Positions 41,346 to 51,194 are shown, counted from the first letter of the stretch. The stretch is DNA of 64,000 nt from Fluviibacter sp048859965 (GCA_048859965.1 JBLIZO010000037.1:1-64000); one strand, 5' to 3'. Numbers and translations are program-made. The notes: a model not told the origin generated them from the sequence alone.

Positions 41346-42548
41346 ATGTTCCGTTTCGGCACCCCCAAATCTTCCAGCGCATTGCGCGTCATGATGCTCG
41401 GCTGCGGTGAGCTGGGCAAAGAAGTCATCATTGCCCTACAGCGCCTCGGTGTTGAAGTCATCGGCGTCGATCGGTACGCTGATGCACCGGGAATGCAGGT
41501 TGCCCATCGCTCGCACGTCATTAACATGACCGATGGCGCGGCACTGAAAGCACTGGTACAACGCGAGAAACCTCACTTGGTCGTCCCCGAGATCGAAGCC
41601 ATCGCCACCGATATGCTGCTCGAGATCGAACAGGAAAAGCTGGCCGAGGTCATTCCGACGGCGCGCGCCACGCAACTGACCATGAACCGCGAAGGTATTC
41701 GTCGCCTGGCTGCCGAAACACTGCGGCTACCGACTTCGCCGTACCGGTTTGCCGATTCGCTGGAGGAAATGCAGGCTGCCATCGACGCCATTGGTTATCC
41801 CTGTTTCATCAAGCCTGTCATGTCGTCTTCCGGCAAGGGCCAATCGATGGTGCGCACGCCGGACGAAGTCAAGGCTGCCTGGGATTACGCGGCGGCCGGC
41901 GGTCGGGTCAACCAGGGCCGTGTCATCGTCGAAGGCATGATCGATTTCGATTATGAGATTACCCAGCTCACCGTCCGCGCGGTCGGTGCGTCGGGACAGG
42001 TGGAAACGTTCTTCTGCGACCCGATCGGTCACGTGCAGATGAAAGGCGACTACGTCGAATCCTGGCAACCCATGCCGATGTCGACAAAAGCCATTGAACG
42101 CTCGCGCGAAATCGCCAAGGCCGTCACCGACAACCTCGGTGGCCGTGGCATTTTCGGGGTCGAACTGTTCATCAAGGGCGATGACGTGTGGTTCTCTGAA
42201 GTGAGCCCGCGTCCGCACGATACGGGCCTGGTCACCCTATGCACGCAACGCCAGTCCGAGTTTGAATTGCATGCCCGCGCGATTCTCGGTCTGCCGGTTG
42301 ATACGCGCTGTCGGCAGCCCGGCGCTTCGGCAGTTATTTACGGCGGGCTCGAAGAGGCCGGCATCGCCTTTGAAGGCGTCGCACAGGCACTGCAAGTCCC
42401 TGATAGCGACCTGCGCCTGTTCGGAAAACCGGAAAGTTTCACGCGCCGCCGCATGGGTGTCGCCCTGGCCAATGGTCACGATACCGATGAGGCCCGCAAT
42501 CGTGCAAAAGACTGCGCCAGCCGCGTCAAACCCGTCAGCGGGAAATAA
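41346..42548 (+). CDS. purT: Formate-dependent phosphoribosylglycinamide formyltransferase
   Basis: A 400-residue ATP-grasp enzyme that uses formate and ATP for the third step of purine synthesis (alternative to PurN). It shows VMMLGCGELGKEVIIALQRLG, the PEIEAIATDMLLEIE segment, SSGKGQSM at the nucleotide loop, and SEVSPRPHDTGLVTL of the metal site. The ATG at 41346 is chosen over that at 41337 because GAGG lies at a normal distance, and MFRFGTP matches the family's short lead. The stop converges on lipA with a hairpin between. Confidence 0.95.
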   Translation: MFRFGTPKSSSALRVMMLGCGELGKEVIIALQRLGVEVIGVDRYADAPGMQVAHRSHVINMTDGAALKALVQREKPHLVVPEIEAIATDMLLEIEQEKLAEVIPTARATQLTMNREGIRRLAAETLRLPTSPYRFADSLEEMQAAIDAIGYPCFIKPVMSSSGKGQSMVRTPDEVKAAWDYAAAGGRVNQGRVIVEGMIDFDYEITQLTVRAVGASGQVETFFCDPIGHVQMKGDYVESWQPMPMSTKAIERSREIAKAVTDNLGGRGIFGVELFIKGDDVWFSEVSPRPHDTGLVTLCTQRQSEFELHARAILGLPVDTRCRQPGASAVIYGGLEEAGIAFEGVAQALQVPDSDLRLFGKPESFTRRRMGVALANGHDTDEARNRAKDCASRVKPVSGK

Positions 42549-42561
42549 ATACCACATCAGC

Positions 42562-42595
42562 GACGGGGCGGGGCGAACACCCCCGCCAACCCGTC
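42562..42595. terminator. GC-rich bidirectional hairpin between purT and lipA
   Basis: GACGGG and GCGGGG (42562-42573) pair with CCCCGC and CCCGTC (42581-42595), interrupted by two unpaired A. It overlaps the lipA stop codon. No T-run is present, so termination would depend on the stem or on Rho. Confidence 0.55.
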
Positions 42596-43535
42596 AAACA
42601 ACGCCGGCAGTATGTGCCTGCTGATCGGCCCAGTAGCTTGAGCGCACCATCGGGCCACAGGCAGCCCCATTAAAGCCCATTGCCAGCGCTTCGGCTTCGA
42701 AACGCTTGAACGTATCCGGCGGTACATAGCGCTGCACCGGCAGATGGTGATTCGACGGCGCCAGATACTGACCAATCGTCAGCAGATCGATGTTGTGAGC
42801 ACGCATATCCTTGAGCTCTTCAATGATTTCCTCATCGGTTTCGCCCAGGCCCACCATCAAACCAGACTTGGTCGGCACATCGGGATAACGCGCCTTGAAG
42901 GCTTTCAGGAAATTCAACGAATGCGCATAATCGGCGCCGGGACGTGCTTGCTTGTAGAGGCGGGGGACTGTTTCCAGATTATGGTTCATCACATCCGGCA
43001 ACGCCTGCCCAAAGATCTCCAGCGCGACATCCATGCGGCCACGAAAGTCCGGTACAAGCACTTCGATCGTCGTTGTGGGTGATGCCTCACGCACGGCGCG
43101 AATCACATCGACAAAATGCTGGGCGCCACCGTCACGCAGATCGTCGCGATCCACGCTGGTAATCACCACATAACGCAGTTTGAGATTGGCCACCGATTCA
43201 GCCAGATGACGCGGCTCATCCACATCGGGTGGCAGCGGTTTCCCATGGCCCACATCGCAAAACGGGCAACGGCGAGTACAAATGTCGCCGAGAATCATGA
43301 ACGTCGCCGTGCCGCGACCAAAGCATTCGCCGATATTCGGGCAGGCCGCTTCCTCGCAAACCGTATGCAATTTCTGCTCGCGCAGCATCTTTTTGATTTC
43401 GCCGAAGTGGCCGGCATCGTTGCCTGCTTTGACCCGAATCCAGTCCGGTTTCTTCAACGCTTCCTGCGGCACGATCTTGATCGGAATCCGCGCCGTCTTG
43501 AGTTCGCCTTTTTGTTTGACCCCGGCGTCAGCCAT
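42594..43535 (-). CDS. lipA: Lipoyl synthase
   Basis: A 313-residue radical-SAM enzyme that inserts two sulfur atoms into protein-bound octanoyl groups. The auxiliary cluster motif lies in CEEAACPNIGECFGRG, the radical-SAM cluster motif is CTRRCPFC, and the C-terminal auxiliary Ser is in VRSSYWADQQ. MADAGVKQKG at the start and length are normal. It follows lipB with an eight-base overlap, so the two lipoate genes are coupled at the end of the long minus-strand operon. Confidence 0.97.
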   Translation of the reverse strand: MADAGVKQKGELKTARIPIKIVPQEALKKPDWIRVKAGNDAGHFGEIKKMLREQKLHTVCEEAACPNIGECFGRGTATFMILGDICTRRCPFCDVGHGKPLPPDVDEPRHLAESVANLKLRYVVITSVDRDDLRDGGAQHFVDVIRAVREASPTTTIEVLVPDFRGRMDVALEIFGQALPDVMNHNLETVPRLYKQARPGADYAHSLNFLKAFKARYPDVPTKSGLMVGLGETDEEIIEELKDMRAHNIDLLTIGQYLAPSNHHLPVQRYVPPDTFKRFEAEALAMGFNGAACGPMVRSSYWADQQAHTAGVV

Positions 43536-44163
43536 GGGATGTCTCCAGTTGTTTTTGTAGTTGGGTCAACAGTGCTTCGCCTGCCGCCAAAGGCGTTAGG
43601 TTAACACCCAAGTCACGCAGTTGGGTAACCGCCAAACCCTCATAACCACAGGGGTTAATGGCGGCAAACGGCGACAGATCCATATCCACGTTCAAACTGA
43701 CACCGTGGTAACAGCAGCCATTACGTACGCGCAGGCCCAGCGCCGCCACCTTGGCATCATCAACATAAACACCGGGCGCGCCTTCGCGTCTTGTCGCCGC
43801 AACGCCCTGTTCGGCCAGCAGGTCGATCACGGCCTGTTCAATACGCTGTACCAGTTCGCGCACCTTGAGATGGCGCCGCTGCAGATCCAGCAACAGGTAA
43901 ACCACCACCTGACCAGGCCCATGATAGGTAATCTGACCACCACGATCAATCGGCACGACCGGCACGCCGATATCGTGCAGCAGATGCTCCGGTTTACCGG
44001 CCTGCCCTTGGGTAAACACAGGAGGGTGTTCGACCAGCCATAATTCATCCTGCGCATTCGCACCGGCTTCTCCGGTGCGCGCCAGCGTCTGATCCCGCAT
44101 CGCGTGCCAAGTGGGTTCATAGGGAACCTGCCCCAGGCGACGAACGTGCAGCGCCCGCGTCAC
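43528..44163 (-). CDS. lipB: Lipoyl(octanoyl) transferase
   Basis: A 211-residue enzyme moving octanoyl from acyl carrier protein to lipoyl domains. Diagnostic are ELWLVEHPPVFTQGQAG, DRGGQITYHGPGQVVVYLL with the catalytic Lys-region downstream, and GAPGVYVDDAKVAALGLRVRNGCCYHGVSLNV (the catalytic Lys in DDAKVA and Cys in NGCCYHG). It starts three bases after the DUF493 gene and overlaps lipA. Confidence 0.96.
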   Translation of the reverse strand: MTRALHVRRLGQVPYEPTWHAMRDQTLARTGEAGANAQDELWLVEHPPVFTQGQAGKPEHLLHDIGVPVVPIDRGGQITYHGPGQVVVYLLLDLQRRHLKVRELVQRIEQAVIDLLAEQGVAATRREGAPGVYVDDAKVAALGLRVRNGCCYHGVSLNVDMDLSPFAAINPCGYEGLAVTQLRDLGVNLTPLAAGEALLTQLQKQLETSHG

Positions 44164-44165
44164 GG

Positions 44166-44465
44166 CTAGAGCACCACCTTGACCAGTGAATGGCTTGTCA
44201 ATGCGCGGTAAAGATCGTCAAGCTGCGCTTTCGACTGCGCCTTGACGGTACAGGTCAGGCTCACGTATTTACCGGAGCTCGAGGCGCGCATCTCCATCTG
44301 CTTACCGTCGTAATCCGGTGCGAACTGGTGGATGACGGCCAGTACCTCCTGCGCCAGATTATCCTGTGCCAGGCCCATGATCTTGAGCGGAAAATCGCAG
44401 GGAAATTCCAACAGCGTTTCAGCACCGCTACCGACCGGTTCTTTAGGAAGTTCAGAGGTCGTCAT
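44166..44465 (-). CDS. DUF493 / UPF0250 family protein (YbeD-like)
   Basis: A 99-residue alpha/beta protein. It shows LLEFPCDFPLKIMGL, SSSGKYVSLTCTVKAQSKAQLDDLYRAL and the VKVVL ending, all typical for YbeD-like proteins, which have an ACT-like fold. They often sit upstream of lipB, as here, and may help lipoylation or act as a small regulatory domain, but the role is not shown. AGGAG precedes the ATG at 44465; the TTG one codon earlier is less likely. Confidence 0.9.
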   Translation of the reverse strand: MTTSELPKEPVGSGAETLLEFPCDFPLKIMGLAQDNLAQEVLAVIHQFAPDYDGKQMEMRASSSGKYVSLTCTVKAQSKAQLDDLYRALTSHSLVKVVL

Positions 44466-44482
44466 CAAATACTCCTTGTCGC

Positions 44483-45442
44483 TTACTGCGCGCCGGCAAT
44501 CCGATCGGGTCGCACGGCAATGTGCGGCTGCCCACCCAGGGCATCGCGAATCTTGGCCTGTACGGCATCCGCTTCAGCACGGCTCGCGAAGGGGCCAACC
44601 TGAACACGATGCCAGGGTGGCTCGGCATAGACATGTACTTTATCCGGCGTCATCCAGTCCAGCTCACGCAACAGGTGATTACGGAGCACCTGGGCATTAA
44701 AGCCATTCTGGAAGGCCCCCATCTGCACATACGTGCCCGGCTTCGGGATCTCTTCGCCATAACGCGTCTTATCATCGAGTTTGGCGTCATTCACCGCCAA
44801 AGCATCCTTGCTGACATCGGCATAGGTCACGCCACTGGCATCGGGAATAATCAGTTCGACACGCACCGGACTGCTGCCCTGATCGACATAGCCCAGTTTG
44901 TAGGCTGCCGTGAACGACAAATCGATAATACGACCATTGTGGAACGGGCCGCGATCATTAACCCGCACGATCACGCTGCGGTTGTTCTGTGTATTCGTCA
45001 CACGCACATAGCTGGGCAACGGCAAGGTCGGGTGGGCGGCCGTCATGGCGAACATGTCATAAGTATCGCCGTTCGACGTTTTCAAGCCATTGAACTTGGT
45101 GCCATACCAACTGCCGATTCCTTGCTGGCTGAACGGTTGCAGACTGGTCATCGGGGTAAAGCTCATGCCCAGTACGGTATAAGGCTTGTTCGCCGCGTTG
45201 CGCAGCGGCTCCAGGCGTGGTGTCGCATTCGGAATCTGGTCGATATTTTCCGGAATCTGTGTCGGCAGACCATCATCTTTGTAAAAGCCGCCACCTTTAC
45301 GCGCATACGGCTTCATCACATAGCCGCCGCTCGTAGGCACGCTCGCGACGGGCTTGCGACTACCGGTGCTTGAACAGCCACTGAGCAGAACCGTGCCTAA
45401 TAGCATGGTCAGCGTCAGGACATAAACAACGCTTTTACTCAT
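44483..45442 (-). CDS. rlpA: Septal ring lytic transglycosylase / rare lipoprotein A with SPOR domain
   Basis: A 319-residue outer-membrane lipoprotein. The lipobox is LLSGCSS (Cys ~23). The double-psi beta-barrel lies at about residues 105-195: GIGSWYGTKFNGLKTSNGD, RVTNTQNNRSVIVRVNDRGPF and IDLSFTAAYKLG, with the catalytic Asp-Arg-Gly region. A SPOR domain follows from about residue 238 (GTYVQMGAFQNGFNAQVLRNHL). It cleaves glycan strands lacking peptides. The start at 45442 overlaps the rodA stop by one base. Confidence 0.94.
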   Translation of the reverse strand: MSKSVVYVLTLTMLLGTVLLSGCSSTGSRKPVASVPTSGGYVMKPYARKGGGFYKDDGLPTQIPENIDQIPNATPRLEPLRNAANKPYTVLGMSFTPMTSLQPFSQQGIGSWYGTKFNGLKTSNGDTYDMFAMTAAHPTLPLPSYVRVTNTQNNRSVIVRVNDRGPFHNGRIIDLSFTAAYKLGYVDQGSSPVRVELIIPDASGVTYADVSKDALAVNDAKLDDKTRYGEEIPKPGTYVQMGAFQNGFNAQVLRNHLLRELDWMTPDKVHVYAEPPWHRVQVGPFASRAEADAVQAKIRDALGGQPHIAVRPDRIAGAQ

Positions 45443-46545
45443 CAACGGTTTGTCCGATGCGTTTCGATGCTCATCAGAATACCCAATCCGGTACAGAGCG
45501 TCACCAGGGCCGTACCACCGTAGCTGATAAACGGCAGCGGCACGCCAACGACCGGGAGAATCCCCGAGACCATCCCCATATTCACGAAGGCGTAGGTAAA
45601 GAACCCCATCGTGATCGCGCCCGCCAGCAATCGGTTAAAAGTTGTGCTCGCCCGCAACGAGATACGCAGCCCCCGTTCGATAAGGAAGCCATAAAGCACC
45701 ACCAGAATAATGTTGCCGATCAGTCCCCACTCCTCGGCAAACACCGCAAAGATAAAGTCCGTATGTTTTTCCGGGATGAATTCCAACTGCCCCTGCGTAC
45801 CACTCATATAGCCTTTGCCGATCATGCCGCCGGAGCCAATCGCGATCGTTGACTGGATGATGTGATACCCCGAGCCAAGCGGATCGGTCGTCGGATCAAT
45901 CAGCGTCAGAATCCGCTTCTGTTGATAATCGTGCAGAAAATGCCAGGCAAACGGCGCGACCGCCATGGCCGCTACCGTCAACCCGCCCAGCACCCACCAC
46001 GACAAACCGGCCAGGAAAATCACATAGAAGCCCGCCGAAAACACCAGAATAGCGGTACCCAGATCCGGCTGCTTGGCAATCAGCGCCGAAGGGATCAACA
46101 AAATCAGCAGCGCCCCCAGATACTTGCTGAACCAGCGGCGATTTTCGAAGTGATGAAAGTACCACGCCATGGCAAGCGGCATGGCGATCTTCATAATCTC
46201 CGATGGCTGGATACGGGTGAATCCCAGCGATAACCAGCGCTTGGCGCCATTAACCTTGACACCAAACAGCATCACCAGCACCAGCAGTACCAGGCCAAAC
46301 AGGTACATCGGCCAGGCAAGTTGCATCAGACGCTGTGGGGGAACACGCGCCACCACGAACATCAGCGTCAGCGCTGCCGCCATGTTCAGCAACTGCGACG
46401 GCATTCGTTCCTGCCCCGACCAGGTCGCCGAGAAGACGGTCAGCAAACCCACCAGCATGAGCAATCCCGTAATTCTCAGCAAGGGCACATCCACATGTTC
46501 CAGCCAAGGCTGAAGCACGGCGCGCCAGTTGAGTGAACGACTCAT
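45442..46545 (-). CDS. rodA: Rod-shape peptidoglycan polymerase RodA
   Basis: A 367-residue SEDS-family glycosyltransferase with about ten membrane helices. Motifs are GAKRWLSLGFTRIQPSEIMKIAMPLAMAW, KQPDLGTAILV with the catalytic Asp after the Lys-Gln-Pro, YHIIQSTIAIGSGG, the LEFIPEKHTDFIFAVFAEEWG loop and LPFISYGGTALV. It polymerises lipid II in the elongasome with PBP2. It overlaps mrdA by four bases and rlpA by one. Confidence 0.97.
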   Translation of the reverse strand: MSRSLNWRAVLQPWLEHVDVPLLRITGLLMLVGLLTVFSATWSGQERMPSQLLNMAAALTLMFVVARVPPQRLMQLAWPMYLFGLVLLVLVMLFGVKVNGAKRWLSLGFTRIQPSEIMKIAMPLAMAWYFHHFENRRWFSKYLGALLILLIPSALIAKQPDLGTAILVFSAGFYVIFLAGLSWWVLGGLTVAAMAVAPFAWHFLHDYQQKRILTLIDPTTDPLGSGYHIIQSTIAIGSGGMIGKGYMSGTQGQLEFIPEKHTDFIFAVFAEEWGLIGNIILVVLYGFLIERGLRISLRASTTFNRLLAGAITMGFFTYAFVNMGMVSGILPVVGVPLPFISYGGTALVTLCTGLGILMSIETHRTNR

Positions 46546-48569
46546 GGCTTTTTCCTCACTGGCAGCGCATCTTTGGTCGGCGGCATGCGCACGAATGGAC
46601 CAGGTTGGTCGTCCGGCGCATTCAGCCCTTTCAACGAATCGTGATCATCATTGGCCGGATCCGCATACAGCGCCACATCGCGACGCTCTGGTTCCGGTTC
46701 ACCCGGTGCATCCGGCGCCGGGCCCTTCGGCACAATCCCCTGCAGGTAATAGTCAAAGACCTGTCGCGTAATCGGCGCCGCCGACTGGGCGCCAAAGCCT
46801 GCGTTTTCCACAATGACGGCAAGCGCGATTCTGGGTTTGTCGGCGGGCGCAAAAGCAATGAACAAGGCGTGGTCACGCAAAAACTCTTTGGTGCCGCCAT
46901 GCGAATAATTGCCGCCGTTCAGACTGAACACCTGCGCCGTTCCCGTCTTACCGGCTGCCACATATTTGGCACCGGCAAAGGCACGCGCACTCGTGCCTTC
47001 TTTGTTCACGCCGATCATGGCATTACGGATCACCTCAACGTGCTCCGGCTTCAAGTTAACGTCATGCGTTTTCTCAAGCGGCACCGTGCGCAACTGACCG
47101 CTCTGTGCGTCACTGATGCTGCGCACCAGGTGCGGCTTATAACCCACACCATTATTGGCCAGAATCGCCGTTGCCTGCGCCAACTGCAACATGGTGTAGG
47201 AGTTATAGCCCTGGCCAATGCCAATGGATACCGTTTCTCCGGCGTACCATTTCTGCTGCTCGGGCCGCTTGAAACGGCGCTCTTTCCAGGCAGGGGATGG
47301 CAACACACCCCTGGCTTCGCCATCAATATCGATACCTGTCTTACTGCCAAAACCCAGGCGGCCCATAAAATCTGACAGGCCATCGATACCCCATTCGTTG
47401 GCAAGCGTGTAATAGTAGGTGTCGCACGAATGCACAATCGACGTGTACATATTGACCATGCCGTGACCACCCTTCTTGTCATCACGGAAGGTATGGTTGC
47501 CAAAATTGAAATAGCCCGGATCGCTGATCGCCTGTTGTGGTGTGCGCTTACCGGCCGTCAACGCACCCAATGCCATGAACGGCTTGAAAGTGGAGCCCGG
47601 CGGATACGCGCCGTAGATCGCACGGTTGAGTAACGGCTTATTGATGTCCGTATTGAGCACATCCCAATCATCGCTACGGATACCGTCCACAAAGAGATTG
47701 GGATCATAGGTCGGCATCGACACCAGCGCCAGAATCTCGCCGTTCTGTGGATCAATCGCCACCAGTGCACCACGCCGGTTACCGAAGGCCTGCTCGGCTA
47801 CCTGCTGCAGTTTGGCATCAATGGTCAGATTCAGATTATTGCCCGATACGGGCGGCGTGCGCGACAGCACGCGAATACCGCGTCCGCCGGCATCCACCTC
47901 GACGCTTTCAAAACCGCTGACGCCGTGCATCTCGAATTCATAGCGCTGTTCCAGGCCGGTCTTGCCAATGTGATCCGTGCCGCGGTAGTTGGCGGCCTGG
48001 CCTTCCTCATCAATACGCTCCAGATCCTTCGTATTGATACGGCCCATGTAACCCAGCGCGTGCGATGCCGTCTCACCCAGCGGATAGCTGCGGAACAACC
48101 GGGCGCGTACTTCAACACCGGGGAACTGATAACGATGCGCGGCGAAACGGGCCACCTCTTCTTCGCTCAAGCGTGAACGGATCGGAATCGACTCGAACGT
48201 TTTGGCTTCGCGCATCAATTGCTTGAAGCGACGTTTATCTTTGCCCTCGATGGTCACCACCTTCGATAAACCTTCGATGGTCGCATCGATGTTGCCAGCC
48301 AGACCGGGCACGATCTCCAGCGTATAGGCGGACGTATTGGTCGCCATCAGCACACCGTTACGGTCGAAGATCAGACCACGGTTCGGCACCACCGGCACCA
48401 GTGCCAACCGGTTGTCTTCGGCACGCGTCTGATAGTAGCCATGCTGCACCACACCCAACCAGAAGAAGCGCAGAATCAGCGTAAAAAAAGCAATCAGCAT
48501 CAGCACCGATGCGGTGCTCAAGCGCCCCTGAAAGCGCTTACTGGCGTCCTGTTCGTCAAAATACGACAT
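46542..48569 (-). CDS. mrdA: Penicillin-binding protein 2
   Basis: A 675-residue class B transpeptidase of the elongasome. One N-terminal membrane helix (residues ~20-40) is followed by the dimerisation domain (~60-240, FDRNGVLMATNTSAYTLEI) and the transpeptidase. STFK (326-329) holds the catalytic Ser; SCD (in HSCDTYYY) and KTG (AAGKTGTAQVF) complete the active site. The C-terminus extends ~65 residues past the domain with many acidic and Pro residues. Overlaps rodA. Confidence 0.97.
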   Translation of the reverse strand: MSYFDEQDASKRFQGRLSTASVLMLIAFFTLILRFFWLGVVQHGYYQTRAEDNRLALVPVVPNRGLIFDRNGVLMATNTSAYTLEIVPGLAGNIDATIEGLSKVVTIEGKDKRRFKQLMREAKTFESIPIRSRLSEEEVARFAAHRYQFPGVEVRARLFRSYPLGETASHALGYMGRINTKDLERIDEEGQAANYRGTDHIGKTGLEQRYEFEMHGVSGFESVEVDAGGRGIRVLSRTPPVSGNNLNLTIDAKLQQVAEQAFGNRRGALVAIDPQNGEILALVSMPTYDPNLFVDGIRSDDWDVLNTDINKPLLNRAIYGAYPPGSTFKPFMALGALTAGKRTPQQAISDPGYFNFGNHTFRDDKKGGHGMVNMYTSIVHSCDTYYYTLANEWGIDGLSDFMGRLGFGSKTGIDIDGEARGVLPSPAWKERRFKRPEQQKWYAGETVSIGIGQGYNSYTMLQLAQATAILANNGVGYKPHLVRSISDAQSGQLRTVPLEKTHDVNLKPEHVEVIRNAMIGVNKEGTSARAFAGAKYVAAGKTGTAQVFSLNGGNYSHGGTKEFLRDHALFIAFAPADKPRIALAVIVENAGFGAQSAAPITRQVFDYYLQGIVPKGPAPDAPGEPEPERRDVALYADPANDDHDSLKGLNAPDDQPGPFVRMPPTKDALPVRKKP

Positions 48570-48576
48570 GGGCTGC

Positions 48577-49098
48577 TCAGATCGGACGCTCGTAATCCCG
48601 ATCCTTGGTCAGGAACTGAGGCAGCATCAGCACATACGTCGCCGGCACCCACAGCAACCCGGTCAGGAGCGGTCGCAAAAAATACAACACGCCAGGAAAT
48701 TCATCACCGGCAAACCAGCGCACCAGCACTTCCAGCAACGCGCCTGCAAACAGAATCGGAAAAACGTGCATCACCTGTTGCTTCAATGGCAACCAGAGAA
48801 TGCGCGCCGACAAGACGCGGCCGGCATACGAGATCAGCACATAAGCCAGCGCATGTTGGCCCATCAGACTGCCATCCACGACATCCATCAGCAGGCCCAG
48901 TACAAACGCCGTGCCGGTGCCCACCGCCAACGGCGCTCGAACCGACCAGAACAGAATCACCAGCATGACCCAATCCGGAAAGAACGGCCAGTAGGAAGTC
49001 GGCAACAGATTCAGCAAGAATGCCAGCACCAGCGTCAGCCGGATAAATCCAACACGGGCCGGACGCAGCAAGCGGGAAGACTGGTAATTGATCTGCAT
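48577..49098 (-). CDS. mreD: Rod shape-determining protein MreD
   Basis: A 173-residue inner-membrane protein with about five or six hydrophobic segments (LALVLAFLLNLLPTSYWPFF, FVLGLLMDVVDGSLMGQHALAY). It is part of the MreBCD-RodA-PBP2 elongation complex. The typical LGLLMDV..GSLLGQHAL motif of MreD is present. It lies between mreC (one-base overlap) and mrdA (seven-base gap). Confidence 0.94.
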   Translation of the reverse strand: MQINYQSSRLLRPARVGFIRLTLVLAFLLNLLPTSYWPFFPDWVMLVILFWSVRAPLAVGTGTAFVLGLLMDVVDGSLMGQHALAYVLISYAGRVLSARILWLPLKQQVMHVFPILFAGALLEVLVRWFAGDEFPGVLYFLRPLLTGLLWVPATYVLMLPQFLTKDRDYERPI

Positions 49099-50021
49099 TA
49101 CTGTGCCTTGCGCTTTTTCTTACTGAATGTGGTCGCCTGCTGATCGGTCTTGCGATCCAGGCTGTCCGGTCGATCCGTAGGCAACGTCACCGGTTCCAGC
49201 AGCAGCACTTCGCCGTAACGCCCCATACCGGCCGCAGGCGTCAGAATGAAACGCGAAAAGATGCCGTTCGGGTCGCTTTCCAGGCTTTCCACCTTACCGA
49301 CCTTCAGGCCACGCGGGTAGATGCCATCAATGCCCGAGGTCACAATCCAGTCACCCACCTGCACATCGGCATTGGACGACATGTAACGCATTTCAAGACG
49401 GCCATCACCGGTACCAAACACCACCGTGCGCAAACCGTTGCGCACCACCTGGGCAGGAATCGACTGATTGCGATCGGTCAACAGTGTCACTTCGGCATAA
49501 TCCGGCGCCACGCGCGTGATCTGGCCGACTACGCCCTGGTCATCGACCACAGGCTGCCCTTCAATCACGCCCTGATCGCTACCACGATCCAGGATGACGC
49601 GCCGGTTGAACGGGTCGCGCGCGCTATAAAGAATGCTCGCCGGTTGGACACGGCTCCCCAGTTGCCGACGCGTTTCGAGCAGCTTGCGCAGAAACTGGTT
49701 CTCGGCTTCCAGCACGTCCAACCGTTGCAGCTTTTCGGCATCCGCCAAACGCGCCTGACGTAACCCGGCGTTATCACGGTGCGCCTGCTCCAGCGTCACG
49801 GCGTAGTCATCCACCGATGTCAGGGCGATCACCGGCCACTGCACTATCTTCTTGAGCGGCGACACAATTTCTGTCACGCCGCTGCGCAACGGCTCCAGAT
49901 AACGAAACCGATCATCCAGGACCAGCAGCGAAATCGACGCGCAAACGTACAGAACCAGCAGCGCCAGCGGTGCCGGCCCCTGCTTGAATAACGGTGGTGG
50001 TTGCTGCTCGAAGCCGGGCAT
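49098..50021 (-). CDS. mreC: Rod shape-determining protein MreC
   Basis: A 307-residue periplasmic scaffold protein with one N-terminal membrane helix (residues ~18-36). A coiled coil spans about 70-115 (AHRDNAGLRQARLADAEKLQRL...LRKLLE), followed by the two beta-barrels: VILDRGSDQGVIEGQPVVDDQGVVGQI and VVFGTGDGRLEMRYMSSNADVQVGDWIVTSGIDGIYPRGLKVG. A basic C-terminal tail ends the protein. It activates PBP2/RodA. It lies 18 bases after mreB. Confidence 0.96.
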   Translation of the reverse strand: MPGFEQQPPPLFKQGPAPLALLVLYVCASISLLVLDDRFRYLEPLRSGVTEIVSPLKKIVQWPVIALTSVDDYAVTLEQAHRDNAGLRQARLADAEKLQRLDVLEAENQFLRKLLETRRQLGSRVQPASILYSARDPFNRRVILDRGSDQGVIEGQPVVDDQGVVGQITRVAPDYAEVTLLTDRNQSIPAQVVRNGLRTVVFGTGDGRLEMRYMSSNADVQVGDWIVTSGIDGIYPRGLKVGKVESLESDPNGIFSRFILTPAAGMGRYGEVLLLEPVTLPTDRPDSLDRKTDQQATTFSKKKRKAQ

Positions 50022-50039
50022 TGACGGCGCCCTGTCCGA

Positions 50040-51083
50040 TTACTCGGAGGCGAAAATATTACCGAGCTTGTCCATCTTTTCCAGCGCGATACCGCAACCA
50101 CGAACCACACAAGTCAGCGGATCTTCGGCCACCATCACGGGCAGGCCGGTTTCTTCGCGCAGCAGACGGTCCAGATCGCGCAGCAGCGCACCACCGCCCG
50201 TCAGGATCAGGCCGCGTTCGGCAATATCCGCGCCCAATTCCGGCGGCGTTTGCTCCAGCGCCTGCTTCACGGCCGTCACGATCTGGTTGGTCGGTTCCGA
50301 CAGCGCTTCGAGAATTTCATTCGAGGTCACGGTAAAGGTGCGTGGAATGCCTTCGGCCAGATTACGCCCCTTGACTTCCATCTCCAGCACTTCCAGACCC
50401 GGGAACGCAGTACCGATCTGTTTCTTGATGTTTTCGGCGGTGGTATCGCCGATCAGCATGCCGTAGTTGCGACGGATGTAATTAACGATCGATTCGTCAA
50501 ACTTGTCACCGCCAACCCGCACCGAGGTCGAATACACCATGCCACCCAGCGAGATCACGCCGACTTCGGTCGTGCCACCACCAATATCGACCACCATCGA
50601 ACCCGTGGCGTCGCTCACCGGCAGACCGGCACCAATGGCTGCGGCCATCGGCTCTTCAATCAGATACACCTGCGAAGCACCCGCGCCGAGCGCGGATTCG
50701 CGAATCGCGCGACGCTCAACCTGCGTCGAACCGCAAGGCACACAAATAATGATGCGCGGCGCCGGTGCGAACATACGCACATCGTGCACACGCTTGATAA
50801 ACTGCTTGAGCATCTGCTCGGTCACGGTGAAGTCGGCGATCACGCCGTCCTTCATCGGGCGAATCGCATTGATGCTGCCCGGCGTCTTACCGAGCATCAT
50901 CTTGGCTTCCTTACCCACGGCTTCAATGCTCTTACGGGCATTCGGGCCGCCATCGGTACGAATCGCCACCACCGACGGCTCATCCAGCACAATGCCTTTG
51001 CCGCGTGCATAGATCAGCGTATTGGCTGTACCCAGGTCGATCGCCAGATCGTTAGAGAACATTCCGCGAAACAGTCCGAACAT
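50040..51083 (-). CDS. mreB: Rod shape-determining actin-like protein MreB
   Basis: A 347-residue bacterial actin that directs sidewall growth. Characteristic are SNDLAIDLGTANTLIYARGKGIVL (phosphate 1), ICVPCGSTQVERRAI, VVDIGGGTTEVGVISLGG (phosphate 2) and ILTGGGALLRDLDRLL. An N-terminal MFGLFRGMF amphipathic membrane helix is present. The start at 51083 is set by this peptide; the open frame extends further, to 51188, with no family resemblance. It heads the operon mreBCD-mrdA-rodA-rlpA-DUF493-lipBA and is divergent from gatC. Confidence 0.97.
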   Translation of the reverse strand: MFGLFRGMFSNDLAIDLGTANTLIYARGKGIVLDEPSVVAIRTDGGPNARKSIEAVGKEAKMMLGKTPGSINAIRPMKDGVIADFTVTEQMLKQFIKRVHDVRMFAPAPRIIICVPCGSTQVERRAIRESALGAGASQVYLIEEPMAAAIGAGLPVSDATGSMVVDIGGGTTEVGVISLGGMVYSTSVRVGGDKFDESIVNYIRRNYGMLIGDTTAENIKKQIGTAFPGLEVLEMEVKGRNLAEGIPRTFTVTSNEILEALSEPTNQIVTAVKQALEQTPPELGADIAERGLILTGGGALLRDLDRLLREETGLPVMVAEDPLTCVVRGCGIALEKMDKLGNIFASE

Positions 51084-51194
51084 GGTGAAACTCCAGAATT
51101 CAAAGTAAAGGCGTGAGGCGCGCAGAACCCAAGGTTCGCGCTGCGCTGCAACGAAAGAGATCAAGCCGACAGACAAGCGGCCGACCAAACCACG